DNA from: Myxocyprinus asiaticus
Taxonomy: Eukaryota; Chordata; Actinopteri; Cypriniformes; Catostomidae
DNA length: 64,000 bases
NCBI RefSeq assembly: GCF_019703515.2
Contig: NC_059372.1
Coordinates: forward strand, 19,768,931 to 19,832,930
Direction: 5' to 3'
Shown here: in pieces, positions 1 through 15,100 of the stretch
Numbering within the stretch: position 1 is the stretch's first letter
How the letters are laid out: each line of letters starts with the position of its first letter
Translations under genes and position numbers: made by a program
Notes under the pieces: generated by a model
Told to the model about the DNA's origin: nothing
Database searches by the model: none
The model's input: the letters and a program-made list of their open reading frames with translations, nothing else

Positions 1-115
1 GACATCACCTTTTGTTTATTAATGGAAGACAGAAAGTCATACAGATTTGGAACGACATGAGGGTGAGTAAATAAGAATTTTCATTTTTGGGTGAAATGTT
101 CCTGTAATGGAGCTG
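1..115. repeat. Right half of a palindromic MITE (family A)
   Basis: Contains the family A signature (gtcatacagatttggaacga, gagggtgagtaaat, ttttcatttttgggtgaa). The left half is outside the window or lost. Other family A copies lie at 1263-1460, 20255-20528, 35940-36110, 43549-44116, 52313-52690 and 60868-61176. Confidence 0.6.
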
Positions 116-161
116 TTTAACTGTAATCCTGTCGTGTGTTTGTTTCTGTGCGTGTTTACAG

Positions 162-3100
162 AAGCGTGTACAGTTACTTCAGGAGGCCTTGTGTGCTCTG
201 GAGCAGTGCCAATCCTGTCTGATTCACAGGATTAAGTCCTGGAGGTGGGAGCAGCACCGAGCCACCATTGGCTTGCACTTTGATGAAAACCTTGGCCCTC
301 TGCAGACATGGTGAGGACAACCCATTTAAACTCTGCCTGTGTCTGTTGTTTCTAAGTGGCCGTTCAGACCAAGCTCGTTCATGATTTAAAGATGGCGGTT
401 GCAGTGCAGCAAATGGAACAAAATTCAGGTGTCTCAAGATGCATTTAAAAAGTTTTAAGTTCTTTCACTTGACACAATTATGTGCGAGATGTTAAAAAAA
501 CGAGACGTAGCGCAACTCAAAGATGTCTGTCTCGTGCATATTTACATAGTGAAACGTACAACAAACTGCTCAGACAGATGCACAACACGCTCTGAAACAA
601 ATTCAAGTGAGCTTTAGAAGTAACTATAAAGTTATTATAACCTCATAAAGATATATGTGACTATTTAGTGACTACAATGCTTATTTTGGGGTAGAAATGC
701 AATCATAAGTTAAAAACAGTGAAAAAAATAGAAATATACTTCTTTCAACCACTCGCTTAGACATAAGTTTTATTCCTTCCACCAACTGCCAAACCAAATG
801 CACAGGATTGTAGGTTATCATAGGAAGCGAGGGATACATCTATGCTGTTTTTAAAAACCAGCTGGATGAAGGTGTAAACATTGGATTAGGACATGCTTTA
901 GTACCACTTCAACATTCTCTTTCTTCCCTCTCTCTGTTGGATTGTAGGTGTGAGCAGTTGCTCGGGGTGAATGGTAATCTAAGGCAGGAGCTCATGTTGG
1001 TGAAGAGGGACCATGGAGGTGCTGAACAGTTTCACACGCTGCAAGACAGTCTGGACGGTCTTCTCCAGACTCTCATTCAGAGGTATGTAGACCTCATCAC
1101 ATTTAGGCTTTGTTCGCACTCCAAATAAATCTCAATTGTTTATCAAATCCGATCTTTAGGACTGACTGTCAACACTGATTGTAATTTTGTACTGTAAGTG
1201 ATTAAATCAGATTAATTTGTTTAGACAGTGTAGTCAGTATCGGTTGCCATAGTAATGACTTCAAGGGATAGTTCACCCAAAAAATACAATCCTGTCATTA
1301 TTTACAAACCCTCATATTGTTCTAAAACTTTATGATTTTCTTCCGTGGAACACTGAAGGAGATGTTAGGCAGAATATTAGCCTCAGTCACCATTCACTTT
1401 CATTGCATCTTTTTTCTATACAATGAAAGTGAATAGTGACTGAGACTAACATACTGCCTAACCGCTCAGACAGATTTTTGGAAACACTTTTCGAAAAATC
1501 TGATTGTAATGGGATTTCAAACCACACATGGATCTGGTTTAAACATTTATTTATACATGTATTTAATAATCTCTAAACTCTTAAGAATGTTGCGTTGTGT
1601 GTTGCCTCACCTCTTAGTCATCACGGAATCACAACAGACAGTTGTGCAGTCATGTTAAAATTGCAGTGCCTTGTCTTTAATGGTTTGATAATCCACTTTC
1701 TTTGTCTTGGCATCTCAGTTCATTGGTGGTAGATAAGCAGCCACCCCAGGTGATTAAAACCCAGTCCAAGTTCTCCACCACTGTGCGCTATCTGCTGGGA
1801 GAGAAGATGGCTCCAGGAAAACCTGTCTTGTTGAAGGCTCAGATTATTACTGAAGCACAAGCGAGGAACTTGGGCCAACAAGGGGTCATACCTAAGTAAG
1901 AATGCTGCCATTCTTAAATGCTCATATATGTACCATAATAGCCTCGCAGAACCAGAACTTAAGCATTCTAATTGGAATTACATAAGATAAATTGGTGAAT
2001 CTCACGAAATCATGTCAAGCTCACATTTCACACAGAATTATTATTATTTATTTTTTTGCATTGAAAAAATTAAGCTTATTTTTTAAACCTTTTAGATTTA
2101 TGCATTATTGTTATTTTCATGACAACTAAGCACATTTTCACTACCGCACAATTCTCATTACTGTAATGCATCCATACATTTTACTTTTGCGTTTTATGTA
2201 ATTCCAATTGTTCTCAATGCTGATTCTCCTTAGATTCTTATTACTGTAATTTTTACTGTACTGTAAACAGATTACTTTAAAACAGTGTTTTTTATTTTAT
2301 TTTAATCAGCATAAAGTGAAGGGAGTACAATTAATACTACTATCATGTATAAATACTTTCAATTTTAGTAATATATCATTTTTTTTTTCACATCACAATA
2401 GTGAGAATTGAGAGTGAAAATATGTTTAATTGTTATAGAAATAATGTCTCAATACAACAAAATCTTAAAGGTTTTAAAAATAAGCTTCATTGTCTGAATG
2501 AAAAATTGTTAATTCCTTTTTTCTTTTACCTATTATGCACTTATCCACCAAAGCTCTTGCTGAACTAAAATTATCTTCTCATGGCTTTACTTGCAGAGCT
2601 CAATGAAACAGAATGGGGTCTCCTTTTCAGAGTTGTAACTTGACACCACATCTTTTAAAAGTGGCACGAGATACATGGCAAAAATAATTCAAATAATCCA
2701 GATGGGTCCACTTTGGTGTCCAGGAATAGTGAGAATGTCACACTAGGCCTGTCTGTCCTGCTCTCTCTCTTTTTACGAACTGAGCACCAGTGGGCAGGGC
2801 CAAGGGTGTGATGACGCAAAGTAGGTGTTGATATTGTTGCTGTAGAGTCGGTCATGAATTAATGGGACACCTAATGACGTAGGGAAGTTGCGAAAGTAGA
2901 GAACAAGGCATTTTTGCAACTTGGTTTTTTTAAATAAATGCTTTTATTGCATTGGGGATTAAGTTTTGAGTCCTGAAATTTACAGTATGTTCTTATTGTA
3001 GAATGACCTCTTATATGTCAAAATATCAAGGGAAAATTTGATTCCTCATGACATGACCTTTTTAAAGGTCACACTACACTTCACGCTCCATTCACTCCCA

Positions 3101-6100
3101 TTCAAACACATCCGAATGCAGCAGACTGGAAACGCAATGTAAGAACAACGAGAGAACAACGAGAGGACATGACCAATAGAGGATCGAAATGTCATACGCT
3201 GACCTCTTGACTCAATACAAAGAATACATATTTTAAAGCTGTGTGTTTTATTGTTGCAGGAAAGTGAGTAGACAATATATTTAAATATTTTTAATATAAT
3301 ATTATTTGTTAATTGTGATGTATTATTTATTTACACCAGAAGTCCTCCCACGTGACATCATATACTGGTCCATTGCCAAAAATGTTTCGTGCTCAAAGCC
3401 TAGTGTGTCCGCCCCTTCAGGAACAAAGTTACACAAATAATGAGCACGTATCATGTACATACCATATACAGTACATACTAAAGAAAGGTGAACTAAACAC
3501 ATGACAACAAAAATGCTGATGCTGAAGCATTTTACATATGAACAATATCTTTGATCTACAACTTCAGTGTCATTGTTTTGTAATGTCACTTTTGCTCTTT
3601 TGCCCTTTTGCCATATGTTGAAATATGCCTATAAAAGGCACATGCCATACAAGTGAAACACTTAACAGTGTTTGTTGCTACGCTAAGACATAAAGAGGAA
3701 TTGGAGGCACAACCAAACTGAATCAGGGTTTCAGTTGAGTTGTTAACCATACTAAGGCAATACATCACTTGACAGGTTTAAAATAAACCTATAAAATATG
3801 CAAATGTTTTATGATCATTCTCTCTGTCTCTGTTTCGCCACTTAGTGAAAATGTAGGAGAACTTCTCAACAGCACAGCAATCTTAGAACACAACACTTCC
3901 AGCAAGAGCACATGTGCAACCTTTAGAAACATGGTAGGTAACGCTGTAAAAGGCTGGATTCACCCTGTCCGGTCCCAAACTTCCTTGAGAGTGTTGCTTT
4001 TCGCTTTGACCAGACTTCCATCTTGATTTTGTCATGTAATGGATAATGTACAGTCCAAAATAAACTCTGCCAGTTTGATTCAAAACCCCTTTGCTTCGTG
4101 TCAGGAATTGGGATCCTGATCACCCTGTTTGGGTTTATTTTGTGATAACAATTGACTGACAGAACATTATATTGCTTATTACACGGTTACTTATAAAATA
4201 AATAAATACTTGGGAAAGCAATATTGATTTGAGTTTAATTATATTATTATGTGAGAAGTGACTGTTAAGTGCCACAAGAGACATGAAACTAGCACAGTGT
4301 AGTCCATGGATGGTCAAATATGCAGTATAGATGTCATAAGGGATAATGTTTACTTTGTGATAACAACTGGCTGACTGTATATTATCCAGCTTATTACATG
4401 GCTACTAACCAAATAAATAAATAAATGTACATAAAATATTGATTTGCATTGAAATTATGTAATTATGAGAAGAAATTAATTGCTGAACCGCTGATTTGCA
4501 CCGCCGGTTTGCGTTTGAGTTTAGTTGGTTTATTTTGTAAATAATGATTGCTCATTATCCAGCTTATTACAAGAATACTTGCCAAATAAATAAATAAGGC
4601 AGAGGCTATTTGCACTAAGTGCAAATATCGATAGATGCTGTTTACACTAATTGTAAATAGCTACCAAAAGCATCTTCTTTGCACTAAGTGCAAATAGTTT
4701 TACAGTCTATTTGCTCCCTGGTGCAAATAGTGGCAGATACCATTTACACCCCTAATTAAATACTAACATACATTATAGGGGCATCACTGCAGCATATTTA
4801 TTGTGTTTATTTAGACACCCTACACCAACCCCTACCTCTAAATTTAACCCTTACCTTCCCTTACAAAAATGAACCATGGTTTTACCACAGTAACCATAGT
4901 ATCACTATGTCATAGTATATTGTAGTGAAATCATAGTAACCACAAAATTAAACATTGTTTCTATATCAACACCATATTACTGTAGTAACACCATGGTAAA
5001 ATGCATTAAAACTATGGCGTTCGCAAAAAAAACATGGTTTCTACAATATTACTATAGTATAACCATGGTTAAGTTTACCCTGATCAAACCTTTCTCATAA
5101 CTCCCCGACCTTCACCGTGGCCAAATCACTGTGAGGAAATCAACCTTTATATTTATTTTTATTTATTATTATAAGTAGTATTAAAGGAAATATTAAGAGT
5201 GAAGACAGGAAACAAGATGGGTAAAAGTGGGACAAAATGCGGAATCGAACCCGGGTCATCCGCCGAGAAAAGCACATTCACACCATTGTTACACCCCACA
5301 CCACTAGGTGTTCAGTTTTTCTTCAATTTTTGTGTTTCCTCCACACTATTGGAGTGCAAATAGCCGCACTATGTGGCAGGTGCTATTTACATCTAGTGTA
5401 AATAGTCACTCAGATTAAATAAATGGACATGAAACATTGATTTGAGTTAAAATAATTTTATTAGATTACTTGTAGAGATTGCACTGTGATTCAAGAAGTA
5501 GGAAAGATGACTACCCAGATGACTGGTGTGATATGTCTCTAGATGGCACCATTGACCAATCAGAATCGATCATTCCAGAGACCCGTGTAATAAATACAAT
5601 TATTTGACTGCAGAATGCCTCAATTGACCAATTGGTATCAAGTGTTCCAGAAAGTTGAGGTGTAATAAGTTAGGTTAAATGGTGTGTTGTTGCAAAGTTA
5701 TCAGTTGCTGTACAGTTGTATCAATGTTGTACTCTTATCAATTGCTCTAATCATGTTTTCCTCCTTTTCAGTCCATAAGGAAGATCAAACGAGCAGACAG
5801 GAAGGGCTCTGAATCAGTGACAGAGGAAAAGTTTGCTTTGCTGTTCACCACAGAAATAACCATCACAGGCTGTGAGAGTCCTTATGGCATTCAGGTGATT
5901 ATCCCTATACTTTTACTGTTCTTAATTAAAGCTGAGGTGTGTAATTTTTTAAAATAAAATGTATTACTTTTTCTTAAAAGTTCTCTCCTGTCTCAACTTA
6001 AAATATGTAGAGACATCTATAATTAAGCCATTTGTTGTTGATTTTCTCATTTCTTGCCATCAGTTTATTGACCAATGGAAGACTAATGGGAGTGTTTGGG

Positions 6101-9100
6101 AAACCTGTTTGAAAACAATTACTGTTTTAGCAATTCCGTGTGGTGACACAAGTGACAGAAATTACACATTTCAGCTTTAACACAGTAGATCTTAGTTTTG
6201 GTTTTAATCAACTATGAACTTAGATACTATATATATATATATATACTGTATATATATTGTTATAAACAGAAGTTTTTTTTATGTTGGTGTGTGTAAGTGA
6301 TGTAACTGTAAGTCTTATTTTGCTCACAGACAATCACTCTTCCTGTGGTTGTAATTGTACATGGTAGTCAGGAAATCAATGCCATGGCAACCGTTATATG
6401 GGACTGTGCTTTCTCAGAGCCTGTAAGTGACACCCAGGACAGCACACTAACACAAAACAGCTCTTTTTACTGTCAACAACCATCTACGATATCTTGTCAA
6501 CAAATAGAAAATCCATGCTTTGTGCTTTGCTGTTCTTAGAACAGGATACCATTCGTTGTTCCGGAGAGAGTGCCCTGGAAGCAGATGTGTGATGCTCTCA
6601 GCAGTAAGTTTATGTCTGAGGTGCAGACGCGGCGTGGCTTGGACAGATATAACCTTCACTTTCTCGCCCAGAAGATCTTTGATCAACCAGACATCTCTGA
6701 AGACTTCAGCAACATGCCTGTGTCCTGGGCTCAGTTTAACAAGGTGCGACTCATATGACTTCACTCATATGTTACAGAGCAGTCAAATTGTGCATTAAAG
6801 GAATATTCCAGCTAAAACAGTCGTCAAGTCATTTTCAGTTGTAATGCTTTTCTCTATGCACATTGTTTCAAAGCAGCTTTACAGAAAATCATGCTGTAAT
6901 GTCCACTGAGCAGTTTCATTGAAAAGCGTAATTGAAAATCATGCCTTAAAATTGTTTGTCTTTAGGCCCTCAGTGAGCAAGCAAAAGGCGGCTGTGGCAA
7001 GGAACGAAAAACTTCATAAGATGTTAGTTATTGGAGAAAAAAAAAGTTTTACAACACAGTTTATATATATATATATACACACACACAGTTATACAACAGC
7101 TAGTTCCAGTCCTCTAATCTGATTGGAATATCAGCGTTCTGAGAGTGCTGATATCTTGCATTACAGCACTGGAATGTTTCATTAAGTGTGTTTCTGTGTC
7201 AGAAATTAACATTCTTATTAAGGGACAATATTTGCTTCCTGGATTTTATTCATTTTTTGCCTTTATGAGGGTTTGTTTTTTAAGACAATTAATACAATCA
7301 GTTAATTCAAATGGTCAAAATGTCTATTTTAAATATCTGCAACATTTTTGTCACTTTTGGTGGCATTTTTGCCCAGAGCCCTGGTTAATTTCTGACCCTG
7401 GTGTATTTACATGTACAACAAAACTGTGATAACTATAAAAAATAAGCTAATAATTTTACATTAAATAATGTTTACATGAAATTTAGAAATCAACAAATTT
7501 TCTCCAGTTTTTCAAAATTTGAATATAAACTGACACATGAACACATAGAATAAGCTGACAGAACACGAGTAAAGATTTTATATGGAGAGTGAAATCAGCA
7601 TAATGGGCAAAAAATCTAGGTGTCCCAATCAGGTTTTGCTTAAATAGTTTATGAGCTTTACCCAATAAAAGAACACCGCTTAAGGTGTTTACATGACTTA
7701 ATCCATTGTCAGGTTATTAAACAATCAGTGTAAGATTGTGCATGTAAATGCACTTAATGTTTGTAATATGACTATGTGTTTGTAGCGGTCTGTGTCTTGC
7801 TATGTTACATGCAATGGTTGATCCTGCTTTGGCTTCTTTTTTGTCGGCAGTTACCACAGAAAACATTTTTGACTTGTGGCGTTGACAGTTATGCACTTAT
7901 TAGCATGAATAAAAGCGTTTCTGCACACATATTTTTGTTTTGTTTGTTTTTACATACTGAGATACAAGTGCAAATTAATTTCTGTAGTAAATGACAACAT
8001 GCCACAGATTCTGTTGATTGAGCCTTGAGCTGTAATATTCTTTTAATATACAAATGTCAAAAATTATAACATACAAAAATATTTCAAACATTCAGAGCAG
8101 GTTTGAATGCTACATTTCACATTTGTAAAAGTATGGTTTGTTTATTGGTGAATTGGAGTGAGAGGTTATCTCTGTGACTAACACAGGAAGTTCTGCCTGG
8201 TCGAAACTTCACCTTCTGGCAGTGGTTTGAGGGGGTGATGGAGCTTACAAAGAAATGCCTAAAAGACTATTGGAGTGAAGGGTACAGTAGTTATAACTTT
8301 TTCCCCCTTAATTTATGTTTATCTTATTTAAAGTAACACTTTAGTCTTGTGCAGAGCCTTAATAAATAATTTGTGGGAGATTAGATAATAAGAGAATCAC
8401 ATTGCCTCTGCAGATTGATCTTTGGCTTTATTGGGAAGCAACACCTCCATGTCATCCTGCAGAACAAACCCAATGGCACATTTCTTCTGCGCTTTAGTGA
8501 TTCAGAGATTGGTGGAATCACCATTGCCTACGTAGGACCCAGTGATAGTAAGTCTCAAGGCTTTTTAATACATTGTCATTGTGTAAACTTAAAGGTGCAC
8601 TAACAGAATTGCATTAACAGTACAAACACATTTTGTGAATGCAGTTTCATATGGCTGTATATTTAAGCTGTGAATATTTCAATTAAAAACATTTCACACA
8701 CATTTTCATCATTAACAAATCAATAATAAATATTCACCTTTCGAATTTCAGTTCCAAAATATACAGTTTTTTTTATTTTGTCTTTAGTACTTGACAGGTA
8801 ATATTTGGTCCATTATATTTCGCTTTGCAAATTCGCCGCTAAAATTTCAGTTGTTCAAATTAGGTTGGAAATTCAACCTTGAACATCCTGTCATTGCTGG
8901 AAGGTTGAATTCCCAACTGAATTTAAACCAGCGAATTTGTAAAGCGAAATATAATGGAATTAATTTAACCTGTTGAATAATAAAGTATTTTTATTTTTTT
9001 ATTTTGGAAATGAATTTTTGAAGGTGAAAAAGTATTATTGAATTTTTAATGATGAAATTTTGTACGAAATGTTTGCAATTGAAATATTCACAGCTTAACT

Positions 9101-12100
9101 ATATAACTATATAAAATTGCATCCCTCAAAAATGCAAGCACTGTTAATGCAATGCATTTATTTTTCAATTTGTGCAATTCAGCATGCTTTTTTTTTTTTC
9201 AAAGACATTTGTCATTAATATACTTCCATAGTTTCATTTCATGTACATTCACATGAGATATCAGTAGCCTTATAAAAGCTGTTTTTTTTTACTTGGAGCA
9301 GGTCACACTCATGGGGGCCTCCATGTTGATATCACATGACCAGATGATTAGTACTCACCTCGATAACCCCTTATTAACAGACACTTTCGCTCACAGAATA
9401 ATTAAATCATGGCGAGTGGTGCAATTCTGCAATGGCATCAGTAACCGAAAACAACTGCTTTTGCATGATGATGCATAGATGTCAGTTGAAGTCCAAGTCA
9501 ACTGCCATATTAGCCAGTGCAACATACACTTAAATTACTGAGTGCACCTATAAACATTACAGAGCAAACTATGTTGTTCATTTTTTTATTTTAATTTTTT
9601 ATCCCCTTTTCTCCCTAATTTGGAATGCCCAATTCCTACTACTGTGTAGGTCCTCGTGGAGGCACGGTTACTCACCTCAATCCAGCTGGCGGAGGACAAG
9701 TCTCAGTTGCCTCCACTTCTGAGACAGTCAATCCGCGCATATTATCACGTGGCTCATTGTGCATGACACCGCGGAGACTCCCAGCATGTGGAGACTCATG
9801 CAACTCTCCGCGATCCACGCACAACTTACCACGCCCCATTGAGAGCGAGAACCACTAAACGTGACCACGAGGAGTTTACCCCATGTGACTCTACCCTCCC
9901 TAGCAACTGGGCCAATATGGTTGCTTAGAAGGCCTGGATGGAGTCACTCAGCATACCCTGGATTAGAACTCGCGACTCCAGGGCTGGTAGTCAGCGTCAA
10001 TACTCGCTGAGCTATCCAGGCCCCTGTTAAGTTCATTTTTAATGTATGTGGATTTCTGTGGAGTAAAGCTTTTGGAGTAAAGAAAGTTTCATTCATTACA
10101 CAAACCGACAATAAAGAAAATAATGATCTCTGTATTTGATATATGTTTATTGTATATAGTATATAATATATAGATGTATATAGATCTGCTCTTATATTCT
10201 CTTTAAGATAAGATAAGACAGGTTAAAATGTATTGATCCCCTGGGGAAAATTGAGGCATTGCAGTGAAAACTTTTGCTCTATGTGTCATTGCTGTCTCTG
10301 CTTAGATGGAGGCAGGAAAATCCAGAATATCCAGCCTTTCACCAAGAAGGATCTGGACTCAGCTGGCCTCGGTGACCGCATAAGGGATATTAACTGCATC
10401 ACTCATGTGTATCCAGACCTACCAAAGAATGATGTATTTAATAAATTCTTTACAGGCAAGTAAACCGAAATAACTCAAATCTCAAAGACAATGTTTGTTT
10501 ATTGAAGCTCTCAATGTGACATTTTGAATTAGTGAAATATTATGTTTTACTAAAATTACAAAAAGAAGAACTACACTAAGTAAAATCAGTGAGCATTAAA
10601 ATAAATGAAAAATTGTGTGTGAGATATAAGAGAAACAGAACAAGATATATGTGGCCATTTACATGCTCTGTTCTCTCCTTTCCTGAAACAGTGCCCTCTC
10701 CCCCTCATCCTGATGGATACTTGCCATTTAAACTAACAACAGTAGTCAACCCGTAAGTAAAAAATGTTTTGGAGTAAATTTTTATCACATGTATTTCAGT
10801 GATTGTATAAACCAGTGGTTCTCAAATGGTTTTACTTCAGGACCCAGATTTTATATCAAGACATCCATTTGTGACCCAACAACAGTACCAAAATTATTTA
10901 GTATACAAAAGTAAACATAAATATCCTTCAACCAACATGAAACATGGGTTTTCAAAGATAAGGGCATATCATGCAACCTGTCCATGATAGCATTTTCCTT
11001 ATTGGCCTGTTCCTACCAAGTGACAGATGAATTTGCGGCCAAATGCCATAGAGTTTGATTGGACACAGAGCCTTGGACATCAACAATAAAAGATATAACA
11101 CATAGACTGAGTGCACTTCACGTAGGCACGTAATGCCCTGACGGGGCACAATGTGGAAATATCCAGTCCTGTACCCAAATAACGTGGGTCGGGCTGAAAA
11201 GGCTCCAGTTCAGTCAACTGATTAACTGTACCTGGTTTAACCACTTTTGGTACAAAGACTGGATTGGGCCAGAGAGAGACCCCAGCGTACACTGCCTTCC
11301 ACCTGAGACCTCGCCATTTGCTGGAATAACAATCCCATGTAGAGGATGCCTTGGAACAAACTATAGTCCTCATAACTGCCTCATCTAAGACTTGAGTGAG
11401 GGACTGACGAGAGGCAAAACCCAAAGTTATAGCATGGCTGGATTCGGGTGCCAGATCTGACCCTCTGTTTAGGAAAGGAGGTCTGCCCTTATTGGTAATG
11501 GCCATGGGTGACCCTGAACCAGACGTAGAAGAGAAGGGAACCAATGAAAGGGGGAGGACGTCACCGAAACTGAATCTCGTATCCTCTTTTGATGGTTTTG
11601 AGTACCCAAGGATCTGAAGTATTTGTTTCCCAGATGTCCAGGCATCGGCGACCTCCCCTAAACTGCTATGCAGGGCCTTCCCGGGGGCCAGAACCCCTGG
11701 GAGTATGTTTCTTTGGTGGCGCTCCCTTAACTGAAGTTCAGGACTGACCACCTTGTGGATACTGTTGCGACTGTCTGATGCTTTGATTGCTGTCAGATAT
11801 ATGAAAAACAATGCCCTGCCTTCTGTCATATTCCCATGATTCAGAACGGGAGAAGCAGGGAGGCTGAGGGGGTTGGACTCCTCTATAGCCATATCTAGCA
11901 GGCCTAGTGTGGCCAAACGCTCGCTGCACTGACTTTTTCCTGCGCCATGCCTGTTCAGCTGTGTCCAGTACAGACTGGAGATCAGAATGAAAGATCTGCC
12001 CTGGCACCACTGGCATAAGTGTCAGTTCTTTGCAGATAGTCTCAGGCAAAGATGTCTGGGCTAACCAGATCTGCCTGCGGACCAAAACCGCTGAGGACAT

Positions 12101-15100
12101 AGCAGCTCTGATATCTCTGGTAAGTTGAGAATGAGTGAAGAGCACAGCTTTGATTAGACCCATGATGTCATGGTCTTCTGATTTAACCATTTTCCACAAA
12201 GAGGCTAAAACTATTGCCAGTGCATTGCCAGACCGGGCTGCACATGTGGCTGCATTGTATGTTTGCTGCACCAGGTGTTCTGCCTTATGGCATTCCCTTC
12301 CAGGGCACTGTAGGTTGTCCGTAATTTTATCTGGATCCAAGGTGGTCAGCGCCGCTATTACACATTCATGCCACCCATACTGTTCTCAGGGGCATACTGT
12401 AGCTTAGCTAGTCTCCTGCAGCTGGCATTGAATTGGGGTGCAGCTTTAGGATTGTTCCATGCTTTCCTTAGCATTTGAGAGTAATCCTCCGCCACCGGCA
12501 TAGAAATAGCTGGTTGCGTGCGAGAGATACCTGCACACACACCTTGTGTTGGTGCAGCTGTCGTGTCTTCTACCTGAGTTTCAAGACCCAAGATTCTTGC
12601 TGCACTAAGAATTCGGGTAAAAATGTCAGAATGTGTACTACCATTATCTGAAGTGCCAGACTAAGATTCATCTTCCTGGTCCTCTCCAGTCTCAGACTGG
12701 ACGTCACTGCCATACAGCAAATTATTACCATGAAGAGAAATAGCGTCCACGGAGTCATGATTCTCTTTCTGATATGATGAAATATCACCTACTGTAGCTG
12801 GAATTGATGCCTGCTGTACATGAGTCATAGCACTGTGAGGATCAAGCTGATTTACTTTTCCAGCTAATTCACGTAAAGCTGCCAGAATCTGCAGCTGTGT
12901 GTCCTCCCTTGGTTCTTGGCCTTCTGAGGTCCTTACCTGTCTGTTCTGAGGCACATCAGGTAGGTCAAGTCTTCTCTGAGTCTCTTTGGGAGCGCATTCC
13001 CTCCTATGTTTTCCAGAGTGCCCTATAAATAATGGTCTATCAAGGATAGGAGTAGATGATGGTGCGTTTTGTTTACCGCCAACTGCCTGGTTGCTAAGCC
13101 TGGCTCTTTGCACTCTCTCATGCAGTTAACAGAAGAATTAATGTAAGTGCAATTATAAAATTATAAGTTTTAAATTTCTGCCTTTAAACCCTCCAAAAAT
13201 GTACCCCATTCACTTCCCTTGTAAGTGCCTCACTGTAACTGTGATTTTTCCTTTTTTTAAAAGAAAAGGACGGACGAGTTGAAATAATTTGTTGTGGTAA
13301 TCAGCATTATGCCACAAATGCTGTCGATTGAGCTTAACTTGCATTGAGCCCAGAATATTCCTTTAAGAATCACTAAAGACTAAGCATCACTTACTATTAA
13401 CACAGTGTCAAACGTTTGAAATAATCTATTAAATTGATATTCAGTTAAAGTAATAATTATTTAATGATTTAATTAATGAGATGTTTATTTATTTATTTAT
13501 TTAATTTATAACTAATTGTAATTACCAAAAACAATATTTTTAGCGGTGTGTCTCACATTTAGGAAAAATATGTTTATCAATAACTAGAAATCAACATTTG
13601 GTCCCAGACTAGCTAACTCCTACTGAGTGAGTTTAATATAGGCTAAATTTGCAACCATGTTACCCATTCTTGGTTAATTTTTCCATTGTACAAATGTTAT
13701 TTATTGTTTTTGTTTATTGTTGACCTTTTGGTTTTGACTATCATACTTTTTTGAAGGTTAACCACCTTTTTTCACTGATCATTTGTTAAAAAATAAAAAT
13801 AATAATACAGGTTTTATTCAGGCTATTTTTTTCCCCTATGAACCCTTTTCACTTTTCCGGGTTTGGAAAACAGAAGTAAACTATTGCAGGGTAAACTTCT
13901 ATAGGGATCAACGGGAGATCATAGCAAATATTATTTCTGCTTTACGATTTACTCCAACAAAAAAATTAAAAATCTACTATTAAATTTCCATTACCTTCCA
14001 CAAGAGGTAAAAAATAGAGAGCACTCCTGAGAATACAGCTGTATTTGGAACCCCATTGCAGCAGTAAAATGTATTAATTATTATTAATGCCAGGGTAGTA
14101 TAACACAAAGTTTAATGTTATAAATGTACGCTAAATAAAACAATTGAAAATTTAAAAAAGTTTGCTAGATTTACACTGCTAAATAAAGCAGAAACACACC
14201 ATCTCAGTCTGCGAATTCATGGAAAGTGCCTACAGTTTTCCAGAAATATGACATGTTTCTCGTCTTTTTTACTTTATAACAGGCCAACAAATCCCTCAGG
14301 TGACGACATGGACATGGAGACACTGGAGAAATTTTTTTGGTAAAACGTTTTACCAAAATCTCAAAAGGACATACGACCCATTTATTCCCAAAGGAAGTGT
14401 ATCTGTAGGGAAACATTAGATAAACTTGTTTTGAACATGTTGAAGGGCATATCCATAAAACTCTGGTAAATAATGAGACAGTGGGCAGAGGGTGTCGTGT
14501 GCTAGGGAATGATTACATGGGTTGTGTATGTCTCACCAGCAAAACACACTAAACGTAATGCAGTTAAAAGGATCAGTGTTTTTTTTGGTTTTTTTAAATC
14601 AACTTGTAGAAATTATATGAAATGTCCTCCATATGCAGGTGCAGTTTGTTTTTTCAGATAAGCATGTAGTATCTAAATTGAAAAGTCATTCCAGAAAAGT
14701 TTCAGTCTTATGACTAGTTTTGAAAGCAGCAGCAGAAATTATAACTGACAAGTGAAACAGGAAATCTTTTTTTTTCCAATCACGTGGTAGTATTTTCCAT
14801 TGTATCAAGAGAGACCAAATAGATTTAACTTACCAGACAATTTTGTCCTCTCTTTCTAATGCGGAGTAAAACATTTAGGAATCACATTTTGTAAGTCCTG
14901 AAGTTTTTATGCAGAAAACAGGGTTTCCATGGTAGCCATGGAAATTAAAAAAAATCTTAAAGTCTTGGGAATTCCTACAGTGAATATAAATATTTTAAAT
15001 TATGCTCTGCTCTAAAATATTTAATCAGTTAGATATTGTTTTTGCGAGGACAGTATAAAAAATATTTTAAAAATCATTTTGTAATCACAAATGCCTGGAA

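Noticed and set aside
3323..3768. Two - strand frames (88 and 60 codons) in a stat6 intron
   Set aside because: The hydrophobic stretch looked membrane-like, but the frames are separate, antisense in an intron and match no family I know.
5225..5300. Functional tRNA gene
   Set aside because: A B box is present but no complete cloverleaf or anticodon arm could be drawn; it sits inside a repeat.
9625..9858. 77-codon + strand frame
   Set aside because: Lies wholly in a tRNA-derived SINE.
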